A stretch of 64,000 bases of DNA from Xylaria sp. FL1777 (Eukaryota > Ascomycota > Sordariomycetes > Xylariales > Xylariaceae): positions 186,001 through 250,000 of the forward strand of contig MU400548.1 in assembly GCA_022578965.1 (NCBI GenBank), written 5' to 3'. This document shows positions 48,053 through 59,846 of the stretch, piece after piece. Numbering within the stretch: the first letter of the stretch is position 1; each line of letters begins with the position of its first letter. The translations under genes and the position numbers were made by a program. The notes under the pieces are model-generated. The model saw only the letters and a program-made list of their open reading frames with translations. It was not told where the DNA came from and made no database searches.

Positions 48053-50454
48053 CGCAGAGAGTGCTGAATCACGGCAACTAGAATCACCATAGACTAGCAA
48101 GTCCCTCTTGTTAACCTAGCCGCAGTGGCTAATATCGAAAACGGGATTTAAAACTAGAGGTTTGGAGCCTAGTGTCAGCTATAATCTGTGATTATTTCCG
48201 GTAAGATTGGTCCTCTCAGGGTAGACTTAGGGATATTAGTTGCTATATAGGAGAGGAGGGAAACATATACTAGGAAATACATGAATAAAATATGAATAGA
48301 TACGTATTAAGAGAAGGACGGAGGAGCAATTGTAAGGTGGGGGTTTAACAAGGTTTCTTTACAGCCCTCCTCAACATCGGATTGTAATATACGTAGGCTC
48401 TTAAAATCACAATCGGTACAACCCCCTAGTAGGACAACACGATTTATTCGAGACACATAACCTCGTTGCCTGGTGCATATATATGCTAAGTAGCCTAAGA
48501 AGCCGTGTCACAGTAAACTAGTGAAGCCAGCTGCCACTCGTAAACCACGGGTATTTGCATGTTCGCTGTTTTCAACAGGCAGCAACAACGCACAAGAGGG
48601 CTGTAGTGAAGTCGGCTGCTTACAAATTTTTGCCTTGTCAAAAATGGTTGGATAGGAACTTGTTGTGTTTTGTATTCGGTATTCAATGCCGCAGTTACAA
48701 CTGTTTCCTTAGGTAATACCGCGTGGCGTCGCTCGTGATGGTGGTGAATACGTAAACATCGCAAAGGGGAGAATGCAGCCAGTTTTGGGGAAGGTAAATC
48801 CTTCACCTTCTATCGAAAATACTGACAGAATTAGGAGGAAATTGTTTTGAATACTCTTTGAGGATTGACCCCTACTTGATCCGAGTAAGCGACCTCGTTG
48901 AGAGTTTGATCTAAGGAACTAGAATTAGATGTTCACATGAGTTGCGGGCCCGTGGTTAAGAATAAAAAATGATAAAATTGACTCTCTGCTAATTATTTCG
49001 GTTAAACATCCTTTCAGCAGAGAAAGTTGTTAATACATGCCACCACATACGAATGCTATGGCTGATGATAGCTTAGGACTCAACTAAGTAAATACTATGC
49101 ACGAATACTATCTTCTCGTCACAAGCCCAGTGGGTTCACGATGGCTGCATGAGTAAGGTAAGTTTGAGAGAAGGATGCGTGGCTCACATTAGGATTAAGT
49201 GGTGTTATATCGGAAAGTCGAAAACCCTGCCGGTAAGCCGGAAAGGCTCCAGCTATCGTTTTAAAACCTGATCCGACTTGTTGTATGAGTGAACTTCAAT
49301 ATCTGGAACTAGATGCATCCTTTATCACTCAGTGTTGTCGGTCCACTCCTGACTAAGAACAAGAAATTGCGAATTCTAGAAGCGTATATCAAGATAGTTG
49401 GAGTCTGATGCTCAGAAGACTGAGTATTGAAATAGAGTGAGGATACTATATAGTTATATATAGACCCCCTGAGCAAGTGGCTAGGTATGGCTTAGTCATA
49501 CAACTAGGCAAGAGTATAAGTAGCTAGGCTTTACCAACAAGATCACCAGAGGCAATTAAATTCTAGTTTTTGGCTTTAATTGATTCTGCTTCATTTGATC
49601 GTTTTATTCCCTATGTTTTAATTACTTGAACTAAGATGGAGTGAGGAAACCATATGAAAGGGATGGCTCCCCGCTCAGAATACAAGGAGAATAGGCTACC
49701 CCTTGCGCTTCCAGGTACGTTCAAGTGAATAAAATTGGGGGAATAAAGGGATCAAATAAAGCGCCCATAATGCCATATTGATATCATCGTACCCAACATA
49801 CTATATACTATAATTGCTTAAGCCAATTCATGTTCAAGCCTTTCTACCACATTTGATACAGCTGGCGTCGTAGAAAATAAAAGGGGACCAGGGGCTAGCC
49901 TTGTGTGTTTCCGTCCCGGACCCCGGATTGCAATGCTCTCCCGGTGTGTAAGTTACAGTACTGGTCCTGTGTGTAGTAGATGTTGGTACAGTTGGTAGTG
50001 GGGTGGCTCTCGTGGTGGTGGTAGCGTGGGCGGTAACACTAGAGAGCCTCTCCTTGGTCAGGATGTAGTAGGATTAGTATTCCCAAGGCTTGCAGTCCAG
50101 GCCGACTGAGGGGTTCCAGGTATATAGAAAAGATGGGGACTAATATCAAATAAGTTGCGCACCTACTGGTACGTCTCGGAGCCGCCGTTGGCAAAACACT
50201 CAGCGCATGTCGAGATAGTATCGGAATCATATCAAAGCTCGGGATACGTGCCCGCTGCTGCCAAAGCGACGGCATAGCCCCCATTTTCACTATGTGAAGA
50301 AGACAGTACTCCGGGCCGGGCCGAAAAGTCCCAAAAATCTCCCAGTACGGCAGATCCGCCAATTGGCTGGCGCCCGGCACCTTTCCTTAGGTTTACAGGG
50401 GTAGGTGGGGCCGTAGTGAGTTGGTTGTTCTTGCATTCTAAGTACTGTAATAAT
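48053..50454. other. Spacer without recognisable gene
   Basis: About 2.4 kb contain only short ORFs of low plausibility. No spacer motif cluster, RNA gene or dispersed-repeat copy is seen. Confidence 0.4.
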
Positions 50455-50495
50455 AGGTACCTAGGTAGGTACCTAGGTAGGTACCTAGGTAGGTA
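50455..50495. repeat. 12-bp tandem repeat (TAGGTACCTAGG type)
   Basis: Just over three head-to-tail copies of GTACCTAGGTAG. The motif is the same as in other spacers, but here it is locally amplified. In the reverse frame it spells a spurious YLPRYLPRYL peptide. Confidence 0.85.
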
Positions 50496-50631
50496 GTTTT
50501 CCTTTCCAAGTTCTTCACTTCTTCTCCTTCGCTGCACTTCACAACCAACACGCAACAAACTAGAAAACTCATCCAACCCATCCCACAACGTACGATTCCG
50601 GCTGCGCGAGAAATCATAACGAAAAGACATC

Positions 50632-50790
50632 ATGTTCGCAATTGAGGACCGCCCGGGTTGGACATCGGCGACAGAGCCGGAACACGACACCGTCTACTCC
50701 CCGCTAACGCCATCGCCATCGCCATCGCCATCGCCATCGCCTGCCGTGCTGCACGCCTGTCGACCTTGTTCTAGACTATGTTGCGGTTGA
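50632..50790 (+). pseudogene. Possible 5' end of a broken gene
   Basis: An ATG at 50632 opens a 52-codon frame beginning MFAIEDRPGWTSATEPEHD and then a Ser-Pro repeat made by five copies of CCATCG. A C/T-rich leader-like stretch (50,500-50,600) precedes it, as before real fungal genes, and the peptide reads like protein. The frame then stops and I found no convincing second exon. No family is recognised. Confidence 0.3.
50708..50741. repeat. Hexanucleotide repeat (CCATCG)n
   Basis: Five tandem copies of CCATCG. In the plus frame from 50632 they encode Ser-Pro; on the minus strand they encode Gly-Asp repeats. Confidence 0.9.
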
Positions 50791-51122
50791 TAGAGCCGCG
50801 GCCGCCCCCGACGCTCTGTGAAGGCCCTGCCCGCGCTGTCGGCCATCGAACCGTCGCCTCGTTGAATACCGCCGCCGAATTGATCAAGCAGCTGGTCGAA
50901 GCGGCAGCATTTGTTCAGTAAACTGCCCCTGCATTCCACCCAACCCTCGGGCACCGTTCTTTTAAGAGTGACTACGTTTCTGGGGTCTTGCCGTAGTGTT
51001 CCAACTCTTACAGTCCCATCCGTGTTCTCTCAACCGAGCCATTTAAGGCGTCGATTTTGTAGGCGTAAAATAACCAGACTCGCTCCAGTGCTCCCGAGTG
51101 GCTCCCACCAGCAGCATCTCTA
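50791..51122. other. Short spacer before the LysM/chitinase relic
   Basis: No gene is recognisable. The minus-strand ORF here is biased by the neighbouring hexamer repeat. Confidence 0.35.
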
Positions 51123-52336
51123 TTGACTTCCTTCGCCCCGTCATCTGCCATCATACCGGGTGCTCTATCATTGTACCTTGCCTCCGTTCTCCTAATAGCA
51201 TTATCGATAGCCCCGACTGCTGCTATCGAGTTTCGCGATAATCCAAGCCTAAGTTTAGATGAGTGGCGTGCCGCCAACATCCGCACATCATTATTTAAGA
51301 TGTCCCCCTCGTCGTGCGTAGATAACACTGGCGACCTCTCATCATGGTTCCTGTTCGAAAATGCAGATAGCTTAGCAGTCTGCAACGAGACCATACTCTT
51401 AAGGTTCAGCATCCAGGAGACCACGGTTAGCAGCAACCAAATTCTTGCTACCGTCATCAGAGGCTGCAGTCCTGCTGTTGCTGTGACCAATTTAGCCGTA
51501 ACGGACCGCAACATGGCCGCAGTCTGTACGACATCCAACCAAAACATCGTCAAAACACCAGTCACTATTGGTAGACCGTTCTGTGGCACCGCTACCAGTA
51601 CAGGTGAACACAGTAATAATATGTTCAAGGGTAGTCTCCTCTCGGCGGGATACCAAGTTCGCAATTTCTTAAGCTCCAAGGAGCCCTCTTGCACAGAAAA
51701 CGTACTAGCTTTTCGACTACTCTGAAGGGGCCGTCTTCAACTTGTTTGCCGGAGCTCAAGTATATCAGCATGGTGTCCGCTTCTTGCATGGCCTGGAGGC
51801 CAAAGCCGCGTCTTCTAGACCTCTAATCGCTCAGCTTTGTCCTCCAATCAGTCTTGGTGCTAACTAAGCCGTCAGAATTATTGTCGGCTCTGTTGGCGAT
51901 TTGTTCCTGATCCGCGGCGTGATGAAATCATTGGGCGGAAGGAAACTATGTCTCTAGAGATCTCAAAAATTACATAACAGCCTCCGTGCGAATTCCTGCC
52001 CTACTTGAAGCGTCCCCTAGCAACTCAAGCACGCCGTCCACCTTCGGTTCTATCTCAACCTCGAACTCGTCCAGGCCAGTAGTACTCCCGAAAGACGCCC
52101 AGGTCTAGACCCGATCAAGGCTCGCCGTGAGGGCCACTTACAAACCTACTATAGTCAAGTCTAGTGACGACTGTGACGCCGTCGCCGACCCATGTGGCAT
52201 AAAAACAGCCGATCTCAAGAAGTACAATGCTGCGTCCAACTTCTACAGCACTCTTATCCCCAACCAAGTGGTCTGCTGTTCATCTGGCACATTGCCTGAC
52301 TCCATGAAACTGGAATGTAAGAATGCTACGGATTGA
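51123..52336 (+). pseudogene. Decayed N-terminal part of a LysM-containing class V chitinase-type gene
   Basis: The first frame (to about 51,700) has a signal-peptide-like stretch (ASVLLIALSIAPTAA) and then a cysteine-spaced region of the kind found before the LysM modules of fungal GH18 proteins annotated as killer-toxin-like chitinases. The similarity continues in a different frame from about 51,700 (EGAVFNLFAGAQVYQHGV ... IIVGSVGDL), with in-frame stops at 51865 and 51955. A LysM-like piece in a third frame (52127-52336) includes CDAVADPCGIKTADLKKYN and CCSSGTLPD. No GH18 catalytic domain follows. The changes of frame, the stops and the missing catalytic half show it is dead. The family identification rests on motif memory. 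Confidence 0.68.
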
Positions 52337-54471
52337 ACTGCTGATATTTAGCAGGAACGTCGGTATTGCACAAAGAGGCACCAAGGTTCTACCTAACAGG
52401 CCGCGCGATCGCTCAAATTAATGTCGTGAAGATGTATCGTAATGAAGCTGGCTCAATATAAGCTGAAACAGGAATAAAAGTCCATTCATAAAAAGAGAAC
52501 ACGCGTGGTAATTCCCGAGCTTTCTTTATTTCTCTCATCCCCCCTTTTCTCTTTAGAGCGGCCAATACAAGTGTTGTTCTAGATATTAATATCAGTAGAA
52601 TGAAACTAGCGAGTTGCATACGGTGAGTTCAATTAATTAACTAGCCATATATCTGCATATCGGTCTAGCTAGTCGGTGGCCAGTCATGACTGAGAGCAAG
52701 TAAAGACTTAGCGCCGGGCAACTGCACGAAAATAGCCTTCGACATACTAGAGCGGCGTTGTATCAATATTCTGCATGGCTTGCGACATCGGTGAGGCCTT
52801 GCGACTCTAGGATTTGGGAGATGATCGAAGGTGTCGCGCGTCGATACCGAGGACGGCACAATCTAAAAGAGGAGGCGTCATGTCGTACATGGGCCATAGG
52901 CAAAGACAGACTCCAAAATATACTATCTAGCTTCTATAGCCACTTATAGTCATAGTTAGCAGGTCTATATGTTGCAATACCATCTATTGTGTTGCAACAT
53001 TCGACGAAGAGCAACCAGATGCAGAGAGCTCCTCACACCGAATTAAGATGCTATCTAGACGTGGCCTAGCCATTGGCTTATTCTCTCACCGAATGCCTTG
53101 CCAGAGATATGTAGACCTATTCTCCAACTCGTCAGACTCTTTGTTGTTACATCAGTTACAATTATGATCCTGTTATATCGGTCAAGTGCCGAAATAATAA
53201 CCAACCTGGTAGTGCGTGTGTGTGTGATAACACTTATGAAAATTAGCTCATAACTCCTTACTTATGCTGTACCTAGTCTGCGACTTTGTTGTGCAGCCTA
53301 GCACTTTCTCGGATGGTAGGAGTGTATCCATTCCGCAGAAAATGTTTGGTTCCCGCTAAGTACGTAGTAGGTAGAGATCGGGATACCTTCCCCTTAGGAT
53401 TGGTGCTCGAGGAATCAGGTTCGAGGATACCTTGTCCGGCAGTATGAGTATCCCCGCGTCGCAGTTCGTCTTGGCAAATTTATTCCACGGTGTGTTTATG
53501 CGGAAGATCGTCACAGTGGAAGCCCGGCGTATCACCGCGTGTCATGATTATACGAATCTGGACTGCTCGACGTGTCGCACATGTAGCCTGCAAATCTACG
53601 TTCTCGTCAAATATACAAGCTACTTCTCGTCTACGTTTTTTAAGATGGCCACGTAAATGCTTGCAACTAGGTAACGTCGAGGGGACTGTCATGTATCACG
53701 ATATCGCTCTCCCGTCATATCATAATACCGGTACCACATCGCTGCTACAATATTGACCGTGATTAAAGCTACCTCATTTGCGGTTGGATTGCTGAGCTGA
53801 GGTGGCTAGATGCAGCTGGATCCGCACAACCACTTCCATGCAGGCTGCACGCCTCAGTGTAGAGCAAGATCCGCCAGCGGACTCTCCTGTATATTGCCAG
53901 GCCCAGACCGTTGAAGACGTCGGATGGAACTGTAACTAGAGCGGTGATGAAAAGTTGATGTGGGGAAGATCTGATTTTGCCGGTGAGTTGATCTGCGTAA
54001 GTAGAACGCTTCGGGAGTCTCGGCTCTTTATGTATGGTCACGCCGTGTATCGTCATAGTCAGTAACTCTTCCTGCGGTAGTCAAATCAGCGAAAGCTGCG
54101 GGACTTTTGACGCGTCATATTGGTTACCCTACTTAGTGGCTTTCATACGTCGCCGGCTTGATGCAGCGAAATGACATTGCGAAGTAGGGTAGCCTCTGTG
54201 ACAAAAGGGATCGAACTGTTGGGATTTGATGCTTTGATGATTTGTACGACCTGCGTGCATTGGCGTACGTCCCAACTCGGCGCTCAACAGGGGCACAAAA
54301 ACAATCTTCAAACAGCACTACTGTGGTTGTGGGACTGGCAAAACCAGTGCCTGAACTTTCACCTGATAGAGACGTGTGGATAGCCAAACTGGTAGAAGGT
54401 GACAGGCCAAAGATACGGAACAATTGTATAGATGGAAGATAGGGGCTCTCTAAGCAGCAGTCGTCGAAACA
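52337..54471. other. Spacer without recognisable gene
   Basis: About 2.1 kb contain ORFs no longer than 96 codons and no family resemblance. I looked for a GH18 domain that would complete the relic and saw none. Confidence 0.4.
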
Positions 54472-54477
54472 TATAAA
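54472..54477 (+). promoter_or_regulatory. Candidate TATA box of the lectin gene
   Basis: TATAAA lies 142 bp upstream of the lectin start codon and is followed by a C/T-rich leader. Confidence 0.5.
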
Positions 54478-54613
54478 GGGGTCGATCCTCTCGGTTCGAA
54501 CATGTCTCTCTTGCTTCGTTCTTTATCATCACCCAAGCACCCTAACACTAAAGACATATTCTCCATCAGAATCCTTTTCAGGCAACTGTTTCCGCCCTTC
54601 ATACTCATCCACC

Positions 54614-55077
54614 ATGGCTCACAATACTCTTGGGAACGGCGAGTGGATGCTCGTTGGCACTAGCCTCTGGAGCAGTGACGGTTCGGTCGAGTTCAAGATG
54701 CAAGGCGACGGCAAAATTGCCGTCTACTGGGGCGGCAAATGCCAGTGGCAGAACACGCCGGAGCAGAAGAGCAACGTTAAGGGCATCCAGATGCAAGGGG
54801 ATGGCAATCTTTGTATGTAGTAAGTCGATCCCGCTCCAGTTTCATTCTCTATTTTTTCTTTCCCCCACAATTGTCAGCTTCAAGCTGCCGTGGGAGACTA
54901 TACACTGTTGCTAATGAAAATCTCTTATACAGCGACAAAGAAGACAAGCCTATTTGGCATACAAATACAGCCCACCCCACCGGCGACAGCACTTGCATTG
55001 TCGCTGTCCAGAACGACGGGAATGTCGTGGTGTACAAGGGCACCCCAGTCTGGTCCAGCAACACCCAGAAGAACTAG
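54614..55077 (+). CDS. GNA-type (bulb-type) mannose-binding lectin, two exons
   Basis: The model is join(54614..54819, 54933..55077), 116 aa, with a 113-bp intron (GTAAGT...ATACAG) splitting a Tyr codon. Three B-lectin repeats each carry the QxDxNxVxY sugar motif: QGDGKIAVY (Lys replaces the Asn), QGDGNLCMY and QNDGNVVVY. The length equals one complete three-sided GNA domain. There is no signal peptide, so it is probably cytosolic, as reported for some other fungal and plant stress lectins. It should bind mannose at two good sites and perhaps one weak site. A TATA box and pyrimidine-rich leader suggest strong expression. No enzyme domain is attached. Confidence 0.88.
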
Positions 55078-55523
55078 AATGCTGCACCATCAGTCATGCT
55101 GGCGAATCCATGAATTCGGGTAGGTCAGGCGGGGGAGGCAGAGGGGAATTGCGATTTTAAGTTCGGGTTGAGACGCTGTAAATGCCTAGACTAGTCACTC
55201 TTTTTTCACTTGGCAGTAAATAGCGGGCTCCCAATTGAAGTCTACGTCGCCCTGTTTCGATTAAGACCGAGGGGTTTGAACGTCAAAATTTGAGCTATCG
55301 TGTGCCACGCACTGAAGAATTGGACCAGCAGCATCGGTAGACGCAAGTATTGAATATTTCAGTGACTTCTAGGCGACGGACTTCAATAGAATAGTACACC
55401 GGGTCTCTTTGCTGGATCTATATTACGTCTAAACACATATATTAGATTATGAAATGTTTATCATACAGAGAAGTATGCTCTGCTCTCGTGCTTACTTAAT
55501 AGAGAGCTGAGACCTATGGTCTA
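55078..55523. other. Convergent spacer
   Basis: This is the 3' flank of the lectin and F-box genes. No gene is recognisable. Confidence 0.4.
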
Positions 55524-57401
55524 TCAGTTGCATACAGCCGGAGACTCCAAATCTTGCCATTCGTGACGATCCTGAAGAGCTTCATCAAGCCGATGTTGTC
55601 TCCTCGCAGTGGTACTGCCATCCTTGCTGTTGCTGAAACATTGCCGGCGAATCTCCGGTACACGCTGGCATTTACTAATATCTGAAATAGCTGAGCCGTC
55701 CCCTGTTTCCAAGATTGCTACCTTGCCTGTTTGTCGAGTGTATAGGGGGCTTGCGTTGGCTACAGAAGCGTCATGTATTCCGCTTTTTAGTGTGAATTCT
55801 ACAAGTAGGCCAGAAAGACCAGCGTAGATGGTAGAGGAAACATCTGATGGCTTTGCCAAGGAATAGATGGTCTCGCTCCCGTAGTTCCGGAATGGCAAGT
55901 AGATGTTACAGTTTGGACGATAAAAATCGAGCCGTGATAATGCATGCCATCGACATGGGCGACCAAGTATGTGGTCACATAGTGGCTGATTATTATCAAA
56001 CTTAGGTTCGTCAACGATCGTTGGAGGCCTGGGAGTAGGGTATGGGCTCCTACTAGCACATGGCAACGAATCGGTGTGATAATATCCTCTAGCCCAACGA
56101 AAGTCGAAGACTTTCAACATATGTGAGTAAGCGCTGCCTGCAACAAACCTCTCGAGGCCGTGTGAAATTAATGCGTTGGTGGGGGTAACGACTTCAAAGT
56201 TATCCTGGTAGACCCGGTCTACTGGTGACGGAGTCCGTAGATCTTGAAGGCGGATAGTGCCATCATCCCAAGAGCTGAGCAAGACGTTTCCGTTCCCACT
56301 CGCCACGGATCTAACATCCACAGGTAGAAGCGCCCTCACAGTCCGGGGACTTGAACCCATGTAGGGATTCTCGTCTGGGACCCGGCCTGGCACGGAGACC
56401 TCTAAGCCGGTCGGAGTGACACTTAAAACTCGAATAGGATCGAAACTCCTATTCAGAGCTACAGCAATAGTTTCTTTATCGAAAGTCTTCACAGACCGAA
56501 TAAAGTCAAAGGAGGACCATTGTTGCGAGCCTCTGAGGGAGATGGCTGTGATCGGGTTAATATATAGAGCCTCGGTATTGTCGGACTGTGTCTTGTGGTG
56601 GCTTTGGACAGGATAAAGCCAGACACTGTCCCTAGTGCTCGCCGTTATGATTCTAGAGTCATTATCAACGTCAACTGCTCGTATCTCACGTTGATGAAGG
56701 GAGACAGCCGGAGATGGACAGAATTTCATCAGCGTGCAGCCGAAGATAGAATCGTCAATTGATAGCAAACGTAGATCACCATTAGCCCTCCCGACCACGA
56801 CACCCAAGCCTTCATTTTTATCGAAATATAGTTTCACGATAGATATGCCCGTAGTATCGTCCTTTCCTGCAACAAAACCGTTGTCGGAGCCTTTGCACAG
56901 ATGCCAATTCTCGGAAACTACTGTCGTTCGATCTTTTCGGTCCTTTCGTTGAATACGGGCGACAACATTCTCACCCGACCCCCAAACCACGATCTCTTCA
57001 TCGAAACGCCCTCGACTTTGTAGGCGAGCATCCACGATAATATTGCCAGGGATAGACTGAGACATCCGACTTCTTTGTGCGTTGGACCGTCGCGCCTCGG
57101 GTGGCGAAAGCGAATGGAAAACAAAAGCTCGTCTATCCCAGTCTCTGGACTGTGCCGTCAGCACACGCGCCAGATCCGCCCACTCCTCATCTGAGCTGCT
57201 TGCTGGCAACGTGAGACTATTGAAGCAGCTTCTCACGAATATGCGCCAACCCTCAGAAGAGACAAGCCGGTGTAGCCGCCTGCAGGTCGCTGCAAGGTGG
57301 GCTACGCTCCGAGCTGTGTCCAGGTAGCCCAATACGATCAGGAGGACATCGATGGGTAGTGTATCGAGTTTAGAGGGATTAAGAACCAATACGGGCTCCA
57401 T
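55524..57401 (-). CDS. F-box / WD40-repeat protein
   Basis: This is a single exon of 625 aa from the ATG at 57401 (MEPVLVLNPS). The open frame upstream to 57536 encodes a hydrophobic leader that does not fit a cytosolic F-box protein, so I reject it. The F-box covers about residues 12-57 (LDTLPIDVLLIVLGYLD ... CRRLHRLV). WD-like repeats follow, with recognisable pieces such as REIRAVDVDNDSRIITAS, GNVLLSSWDDGTIRLQDLR and MLKVFDFRW. Such proteins are substrate adaptors of SCF ubiquitin ligases: the F-box binds Skp1 and the propeller binds the target. The target is not predictable. The gene lies divergent from the P450 gene. Confidence 0.85.
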   Translation of the reverse strand: MEPVLVLNPSKLDTLPIDVLLIVLGYLDTARSVAHLAATCRRLHRLVSSEGWRIFVRSCFNSLTLPASSSDEEWADLARVLTAQSRDWDRRAFVFHSLSPPEARRSNAQRSRMSQSIPGNIIVDARLQSRGRFDEEIVVWGSGENVVARIQRKDRKDRTTVVSENWHLCKGSDNGFVAGKDDTTGISIVKLYFDKNEGLGVVVGRANGDLRLLSIDDSIFGCTLMKFCPSPAVSLHQREIRAVDVDNDSRIITASTRDSVWLYPVQSHHKTQSDNTEALYINPITAISLRGSQQWSSFDFIRSVKTFDKETIAVALNRSFDPIRVLSVTPTGLEVSVPGRVPDENPYMGSSPRTVRALLPVDVRSVASGNGNVLLSSWDDGTIRLQDLRTPSPVDRVYQDNFEVVTPTNALISHGLERFVAGSAYSHMLKVFDFRWARGYYHTDSLPCASRSPYPTPRPPTIVDEPKFDNNQPLCDHILGRPCRWHALSRLDFYRPNCNIYLPFRNYGSETIYSLAKPSDVSSTIYAGLSGLLVEFTLKSGIHDASVANASPLYTRQTGKVAILETGDGSAISDISKCQRVPEIRRQCFSNSKDGSTTARRQHRLDEALQDRHEWQDLESPAVCN

Positions 57402-58163
57402 GTTGGATAAAGGAAACACGTTACAGGCTTCCCACGGGACGCCGATAGACGCACAGGAGAATGAAAACAAAGCAATGAGAAAGAAAGATAGTAATAAATA
57501 GCTCGTCAAATCTTTGGTCGACTCCTGAAAAGGCAACTATGACAAGGAGAGCTGGTGGATTTCGAGTTCCTGTCATCTCATATCCAGAGCGGCGCCCTCT
57601 CCAAAAAACTGGTAGAACATTCCTCGAGGCTCTGCTGGCCGGGCTATAATGAGCAGTGCGTGTAAAGCCACATGATGCTTGTATTAATGCGACTCCAAAT
57701 AGTCGACTATTCTTCACGTAGAATGTATTTGCTGTTCTCTGGTATTTATATTTGGCAGACCGTAGATAGGTACATAGATAGTCTCGCGATCTGTGCGTCA
57801 TGACCCGCCGAGTATAATCTCCTCTTTTATTGCATGCTTATCTAGAATTTATTTAGATAGTAGGTCCTATGTAGATGATGTAATGGTCCCGGAAAAAATT
57901 GTCGAGGGCCATCTTGGCATCTACAGCTTATTACGTAATGTACCTACCTACAGTGCAAGCTTATACCAATAACAGTTGCCAGACCGTCGACGGCCCGACA
58001 GAGCGGGAACAGCTGCGACCAGGTGAAATACCTACCTAAGTACCTAGTTCGTTTAATGGTCAATTTTGACCTACATATAAGCCATCCTGAGGTATCTACA
58101 CTGTACTAAGTAGGTATACAGCTACTCGTCGTTGCGTCTTGCTCTGCTAGGTAGCTCACCCTC
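57402..58163. promoter_or_regulatory. Divergent promoter region (F-box gene / P450 gene)
   Basis: It contains ACCTACCTAAGTACCTAG-like spacer motif at about 58,030 and a possible TATA element (ATATAA, 58075-58080) about 85 bp upstream of the P450 start. No gene is recognisable. Confidence 0.35.
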
Positions 58164-59846
58164 ATGGCTAATATATACTATGTCGCTGTTATACTCGCAA
58201 CTATTTGCTCCTTGTATTATTACGTGCTCTATCCGGCCATCTTGTCACCTCTGGCCCGGATTCCCACCCCGCACTGGACGTGCTCTATCTCGGATGCATG
58301 GATTCTCCTTGCCCGTTACCGCAGCAAAGAGAACCAGACCCTGCAAGTTGTCCATAAAAGATGTGGCCAGATAGCCAGGATTGGCCCTTGTGAGTTGAGC
58401 GTCAATACCATGGAAGCTGTCAAGACTATATATCAGGGTGGTTTCGATAAGCACTCCTGGTACTCGGTATTTGATAATTTTGGGTAAACTCGTCCTATTC
58501 TTTCGACGAGAGAGGTGCTGAATCTTGCTAGAGTTCCTTGCACTTTCTCATCGATACAGGCAAGACACCATTCGATCAGGAAGCGCATGATTTCGAATGT
58601 CTATTCCAAGTCCTACATCACCGCTTCCGCTTCCCATGCTGCTCAGTCCGACATGATCTTGAACACCAGGTTGATGCCGGTATTGGAGGACTCTATGTCG
58701 CCGAGCCAGGCTCCTCACGGGATCGACGTTCATTCTCTTTTCTGTGCAGTAGCTATGGACTTTATCTCCGCATACTGCTTTGGCTTTAGTCGCAGCGTCA
58801 ACTTCATCAAGGACAAATCTCATCGTGGGCATTGGTTGAAACTTTATACAACGCGTAAGGGGTATGGATTTTTTGCCCAGGAACTTCCTCGTCTTTCCAA
58901 AGCTCTTAGACACCTAGGCATTAGCCTGACTCCTCGATGGGTTGACGCAGCGAACCGAGAGCTGGAAGCATGGTGCAAAGAGCTGAGTGATGCTACTGTA
59001 CAAGATCTCCGGGAATCGAGGCCATTGCTGGACTCGGCCGACGATCCAGTAGTCGTGCGGACACTTGTTGCAGGATATGAGAAAGAAGAGGATATGCATG
59101 GGCAGAATTCTCCTCTTCGCTCAACTACTATACTAAATCCTGAGCTATCTGTTGCCTCTGAGGTCTTTGACCACGTTTTAGCTGGCCAGGAAACCACGGG
59201 TGTAGCCTTGACTTATCTTTCTCATCACCTTTCCCAGTGTCTGGACCTGCAGGAAGACCTACGAAACGAACTTCTCTCTCTGCAGCCAAGCATGGTCTTG
59301 AAGGGTGGCAGGATGGCAATGCCAGATCCGAAACAGCTACATAGTTTACCCAAGCTTCATGCCATTATAATGGAGACCATTAGGCGGTATGCGCCTGCCG
59401 GTGGCCCAGAGCCGAGGGTAGCCCCATTTCCATCTTGCCGTATAGGGCCGTACGAAGTCCCTGGTGGTACCCGCATATCTGCATCCGCATACAACCTCCA
59501 TCGAGATGAGCAGGCTTATCCAAATCCCGAACAGTGGGACTATACACGCTGGCTAACAGATAAGAAGGCTGCTAATAAGCAGTTCTGGGGTTTCTCTAGT
59601 GGGGGTAGAATGTGCCTAGGCTCTAATTTTGCCACGCATAGTTGGTATTACGCATCTTATAGCCGATAGTGCACCTGCTAACTAGGCTCTCGTGCGCTAG
59701 ATATGAAGCTCACTATCGCGGCGATATATTCGAACTTTACTAGTCATATCGTCGACGACAGAGGAATTGAGCAAACCGACATGTATACAGGGCATCCGAA
59801 GAGTAATGCTCTGTACCTGAGATACGAAAGGGCCTCAGATTTGTGA
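58164..59846 (+). CDS. Cytochrome P450 monooxygenase, three exons
   Basis: The model is join(58164..58483, 58532..59640, 59701..59846), 524 aa; introns of 48 and 60 bp with GCTAG-type acceptors. An N-terminal membrane anchor (MANIYYVAVILATICSLYYY) is followed by the proline-rich hinge region PLARIPTPHW. The I-helix motif AGQETT, the K-helix METIRR and the haem loop FSSGGRMCLG, with its cysteine ligand, are all present. The last intron removes an early stop and restores the usual tail (MKLTIAAIYSNFTSHIV). The enzyme would sit in the endoplasmic reticulum and needs a P450 reductase. I cannot assign a CYP family or substrate. The Zn2Cys6 gene downstream is convergent and might regulate it, though no biosynthetic core gene is near. 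Confidence 0.9.

Noticed and set aside
50232..50690. 152-codon minus-strand ORF with YLPRYLPRYL repeats
   Set aside because: The repeat is produced by the 12-bp tandem array; no family features, and the plus strand looks like a leader.
51008..51694. 228-codon minus-strand ORF
   Set aside because: Antisense to the LysM/chitinase relic; no domain and no protein-like pattern.
57402..57536. 45-codon hydrophobic extension of the F-box frame
   Set aside because: A secretion-like leader does not fit an SCF adaptor, and the ATG at 57401 sits just before the F-box.
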